DNA of 64,000 nt from Clostridia bacterium (GTDB taxonomy: Bacteria; Bacillota; Clostridia; Oscillospirales; CAG-272). Below the pieces are notes generated by a model. That model saw nothing but the letters and a program-made list of their open reading frames with translations, was not told the DNA's origin and did not search any database. Position 1 is the stretch's first letter, and every line of letters begins with the position of its first letter. Below, one piece after another: positions 62,919-64,000 of this stretch. Location of the stretch: NCBI GenBank assembly GCA_017453205.1, contig JAFTKO010000014.1, positions 30,860 to 94,859 of the forward strand. Reading direction: 5' to 3'. The translations under genes were made by a program, and so were the position numbers.

Positions 62919-63758
62919 TTATTTGCGCTCGAGGTTCAGCTTTTCGATCAGCGTCTCTACGGCTTTGTCCATATAATCGTTTTCCATCAGCTCGATCATA
63001 CCGCGGTCGACCAGCGCGGAGAGCTTGGGATCCATGGGAATACGCGCGAGCAGATCGTAGTGGAATTTCTCTGCGACCTCCTCGATATGGCTGTCACCAA
63101 AGACCTTGATCTCCTTGCCGCAATCGGGGCACTTGACATAGCTCATATTTTCCACAAGACCGAGCACGGGGATATTCATCATATCCGCCATGTTAGCCGC
63201 CTTGCTGACGATCATGGAGACGAGGTCCTGCGGGCTGGAAACGATGACAATACCGTCCAACGGCAGAGACTGGAACACGGTCAGCGGAACGTCGCCCGTA
63301 CCGGGAGGACAGTCCACAAGGAGCACATCGGCGTTCCAAATGGTATCTTTCCAAAACTGCTGGACGGTACCCGCGATGATGGCACCGCGCCATACAACGG
63401 GCTTGGTCTCGTCACCGAGGAGCAGATTGACCGACATGACGTCGATGCCCGTGGTGGTAGACGGCGGAATCATCCCGTTGTCGTCGCCATAAACCTCGAC
63501 GTTTTTCATACCGAAGGACTTGGGGATCGAAGGTCCCGTGATATCGGCATCGAGGATACCGACCTTAAAGCCCTCTCTTTGCAGGAGCACCGCCAGCATG
63601 GAGGTGACGAGCGATTTCCCGACGCCGCCCTTTCCGCTGACAACACCGATGATATGCTTGACCTCGCTGAGTGCGTTTGCGGGCACCAGCAGGCTTTCTT
63701 TTTCTCTCGACGAGCAATTCGACGAGCAGGTGGAACAGTTATGCGTACATTCCGACAT
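62919..63758 (-). CDS. Mrp/NBP35-family iron-sulfur cluster carrier ATPase
   Basis: 279 residues. A Cys-rich N-terminus (CTHNCSTCSSNC), a deviant Walker A GKGGVGKSLVTSML near residue 43, LDADITGPSIPKSFGM near 70, DCPPGTGDVPL near 150 and a C-terminal CPDCGKE (CX2C) near 211 that binds the cluster between two subunits. It carries 4Fe-4S clusters to enzymes, which this genome uses heavily (radical SAM, ThiC, GltD-like). AAAGGAAG precedes the ATG. Confidence 0.93.
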   Translation of the reverse strand: MSECTHNCSTCSSNCSSREKESLLVPANALSEVKHIIGVVSGKGGVGKSLVTSMLAVLLQREGFKVGILDADITGPSIPKSFGMKNVEVYGDDNGMIPPSTTTGIDVMSVNLLLGDETKPVVWRGAIIAGTVQQFWKDTIWNADVLLVDCPPGTGDVPLTVFQSLPLDGIVIVSSPQDLVSMIVSKAANMADMMNIPVLGLVENMSYVKCPDCGKEIKVFGDSHIEEVAEKFHYDLLARIPMDPKLSALVDRGMIELMENDYMDKAVETLIEKLNLERK

Positions 63759-63910
63759 GTTTAACTTCCTTTCTGTTGGAACAAATCAATTTATCCCTAT
63801 TATTATACACCCTTTGCAAGCAAAATGCAAGAGGATTGCGGATTTTTTTTGGACGGTAACTGTTGTGTTACAATAGATGTGAGACTAAAAGTAAAAAAAG
63901 AATAGAAAAA

Positions 63911-63972
63911 GTGATTGAGTTCTGTTAAAATAAAGTCACCACAACCAAATCTAACAGAAAGGACTCAATCAC
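63911..63972 (+). repeat. Long stem-loop that covers a ribosome site
   Basis: GTGATTGAGT-TCTGTTA (63911-63927) pairs with TAACAGA-(AAGG)-ACTCAATCAC (63952-63972). The bulged AAGG plus GACTC is the ribosome site of the gene starting at 63976. Such structures often guard transposase genes against read-through translation. Confidence 0.7.
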
Positions 63973-63975
63973 TTC

Positions 63976-64000
63976 ATGAAACATTATACCACAAACAAAC
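63976..64000 (+). CDS. Start of an unknown gene at the window edge
   Basis: ATG at 63976 reads MKHYTTNK and runs out of the window. AGAAAGG lies 15 bases before it, inside the stem-loop. A transposase is a reasonable guess from the stem-loop alone; eight residues cannot settle it. Confidence 0.4.

Overview
The window reads as a chromosomal segment of an anaerobic Gram-positive-type bacterium, most likely a gut Clostridia (Bacillota). The reasons are a T-box leader before the trp operon, a glmS self-cleaving ribozyme, a ZTP (pfl) riboswitch on pflB, sigma-A promoters with 17-bp spacers, strong AGGAGG ribosome sites, lipoprotein signal peptides, an oxygen-sensitive pyruvate formate-lyase and a second glycyl radical enzyme. 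No tRNA, rRNA, CRISPR array or intact insertion sequence was seen.

Layout. (1) 1-3182 (+): end of thiH, then thiE, thiD and thiC. (2) 3241-10035 (-): complete trpEGDCFBA operon with overlapping genes, under a tryptophan T-box. (3) 10151-10619 (-): a short broken gene that keeps its promoter, ribosome site and terminator. (4) 10831-42251: a large carbohydrate accessory locus, mostly on the minus strand. It has a GH37-like glycosidase, a RpiB/LacAB-type isomerase, two GH78 rhamnosidases, a DapA-family lyase/aldolase, a Gfo/Idh/MocA dehydrogenase, a glycerophosphodiesterase-like protein, two orphan solute-binding lipoproteins, two AraC-type regulators, an unclassified glycyl radical enzyme with its activase, and a group of mosaic secreted proteins. 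A lipoprotein with a phosphatase/nuclease fold follows at 42281 (+). (5) 43547-47162: a decayed small gene, a GltD-like flavoprotein, and a phosphate transporter with its DUF47 partner, with a PhoP-box-like repeat upstream. (6) 47223-51266 (-): a small conserved hypothetical, a Nudix hydrolase and pflB-pflA under a ZTP riboswitch. (7) 51377-55807 (-): amino-sugar operon glmM, a GlmU-C-like acyltransferase, glmS ribozyme, glmS. (8) 55904-63758: a LexA-like repressor without recognisable protease residues, GTP-type PEP carboxykinase, a PHP phosphoesterase, an ECF sigma factor with a probable membrane anti-sigma, a sugar-epimerase-like protein and an Mrp/NBP35 ATPase. (9) The right edge holds the start of an unknown gene whose ribosome site lies inside a long stem-loop.

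How the genes work together. The accessory locus looks like a Gram-positive polysaccharide-utilisation cluster. Secreted or lipid-anchored beta-propeller, metallo-beta-lactamase-fold and binding proteins sit outside the cell. The rhamnosidases and trehalase-like enzyme have no signal peptides and would act inside. Solute-binding proteins are present, but no permease or ATPase genes are in the window. The glycyl radical enzyme is the best candidate for unknown chemistry. The secreted proteins share at least three modules in different combinations, which suggests an exported system assembled by duplication and shuffling.
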